Assembly (NCBI GenBank): GCA_016295275.1
Contig: JAEDLN010000138.1
Location: forward strand, 1-6,465
Direction of reading: 5' to 3'
DNA: 6,465 bases
From: Kiritimatiellia bacterium
GTDB taxonomy: Bacteria > Verrucomicrobiota > Kiritimatiellia > RFP12 > UBA3636
The first letter of the stretch is position 1. Every line of letters begins with the position of its first letter. This document shows positions 6,296 through 6,465 of the stretch, in pieces. Position numbers and translations under genes: made by a program. The notes below the pieces were generated by a model. That model saw nothing but the letters and a program-made list of their open reading frames with translations, did not search any database and was not told where the DNA came from.

Positions 6296-6309
6296 GCACC
6301 GCACGGTGC
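6296..6309 (+). terminator. Hairpin just after gspF, weak terminator candidate
   Basis: GCACCG/CGGTGC (6296-6301 with 6304-6309) forms a 6-bp inverted repeat 8 nt after the gspF stop; a 5-bp stem with a GCAC tetraloop is more realistic. No T-run follows, so this is not a standard intrinsic terminator. It could still protect the 3' end of the transcript. Confidence 0.2.
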
Positions 6310-6319
6310 CGAGCCGCCA

Positions 6320-6408
6320 CGTAATGACACGCGCGAATTTTGCGGGCGTAATGGCGGTAGGGCGCGATGTCCCCATCGCGCCGCATCGCCCCGTGGCCGT
6401 GCGTAATG
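6320..6408 (+). repeat. Three spaced copies of CGTAATG
   Basis: CGTAATG occurs at 6320-6326, 6347-6353 and 6402-6408, with start-to-start distances of 27 and 55 bp. The last two copies share a preceding G and follow each other at almost twice the first interval. They bracket the REP-like hairpin at 6357-6382 and stand out as AT-richer words in GC-rich DNA. Function is unknown. They may be flanking parts of the same intergenic repeat family. Confidence 0.35.
6353..6382 (+). repeat. REP-like element: GTAG directly followed by a 9-bp hairpin
   Basis: GGCGGTAGGG (6353-6362) contains GTAG at 6357-6360, directly followed by a perfect 9-bp inverted repeat GGCGCGATG/CATCGCGCC (6361-6369 with 6374-6382) with a TCCC loop. 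This is the canonical REP layout recognised by TnpA_REP/RAYT enzymes: GTAG 5' of a hairpin. The decamer GGCGGTAGGG also occurs on the minus strand at 5-14 and 119-128. There is no T-run after the stem, so it is not an intrinsic terminator. Confidence 0.6.
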
Positions 6409-6465
6409 CGCCGTGGGCATGGCAAGTAGCACACGTTGAGAGTTTTGCCGGGGGCGTCTCCGTGC
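6383..6465. other. Right-edge intergenic DNA without a recognisable gene
   Basis: Apart from the last CGTAATG copy and a near-repeat CCGTGGCC (6391-6398) / CCGTGGGC (6411-6418), I see no gene start, RNA gene or promoter before the window ends. The neighbouring gene lies outside. Confidence 0.5.

Noticed and set aside
6361..6382. Intrinsic terminator of the five-gene unit
   Set aside because: The stem is strong but no T-run follows, and GTAG precedes it, so a REP-type element is the better reading.

Overview
The window holds five closely packed genes, all on the + strand, flanked on both sides by very GC-rich, palindrome-rich DNA with no convincing gene. In order: an McsA-like zinc/UVR protein (287-832), an McsB-like protein of the phosphagen (guanidino) kinase fold (825-2072), a monofunctional aspartate kinase with two ACT domains (2084-3463), an (R)-citramalate synthase of the LeuA/CimA family (3456-5072), and a GspF/PilC inner-membrane protein of a type II secretion or type IV pilus machine (5115-6287). 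Junctions are -8, +11, -8 and +42 bp, so one transcription unit is likely. The only promoter-like sequence I see lies just upstream of the first gene.

The organism looks like a GC-rich bacterium. A divergent McsA-McsB pair outside a ctsR-clpC operon, the way the McsB active site has changed, and the style of the intergenic palindromes suggest the PVC group (Verrucomicrobiota/Lentisphaerota/Kiritimatiellota) to me. This is inference from protein character and was not tested by a search.

Functionally the unit is mixed. Aspartate kinase and citramalate synthase are a natural pair: the first opens the aspartate family (Lys, Met, Thr, and Ile via Thr), and the second opens the threonine-independent, pyruvate-derived route to isoleucine. 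McsA and McsB in Firmicutes form the protein-arginine kinase that marks proteins for ClpCP. Here McsA keeps all eight zinc-binding cysteines and its UVR helix pair, while McsB keeps the fold but has lost most ATP-binding arginines and the catalytic cysteine. GspF is a membrane platform protein, and no other secretion gene is visible in the window.

The most interesting points are the probable McsB pseudokinase kept next to an intact McsA, and the flanking DNA. The flanks carry REP-like units with a GTAG tetranucleotide beside a hairpin: one clear copy at the right edge, and up to three GTAG copies in opposite orientation amid at least seven short hairpins at the left edge. Two of the gene junctions use an identical 8-bp stop/start overlap with a strong Shine-Dalgarno, whereas the other three starts have no visible Shine-Dalgarno.
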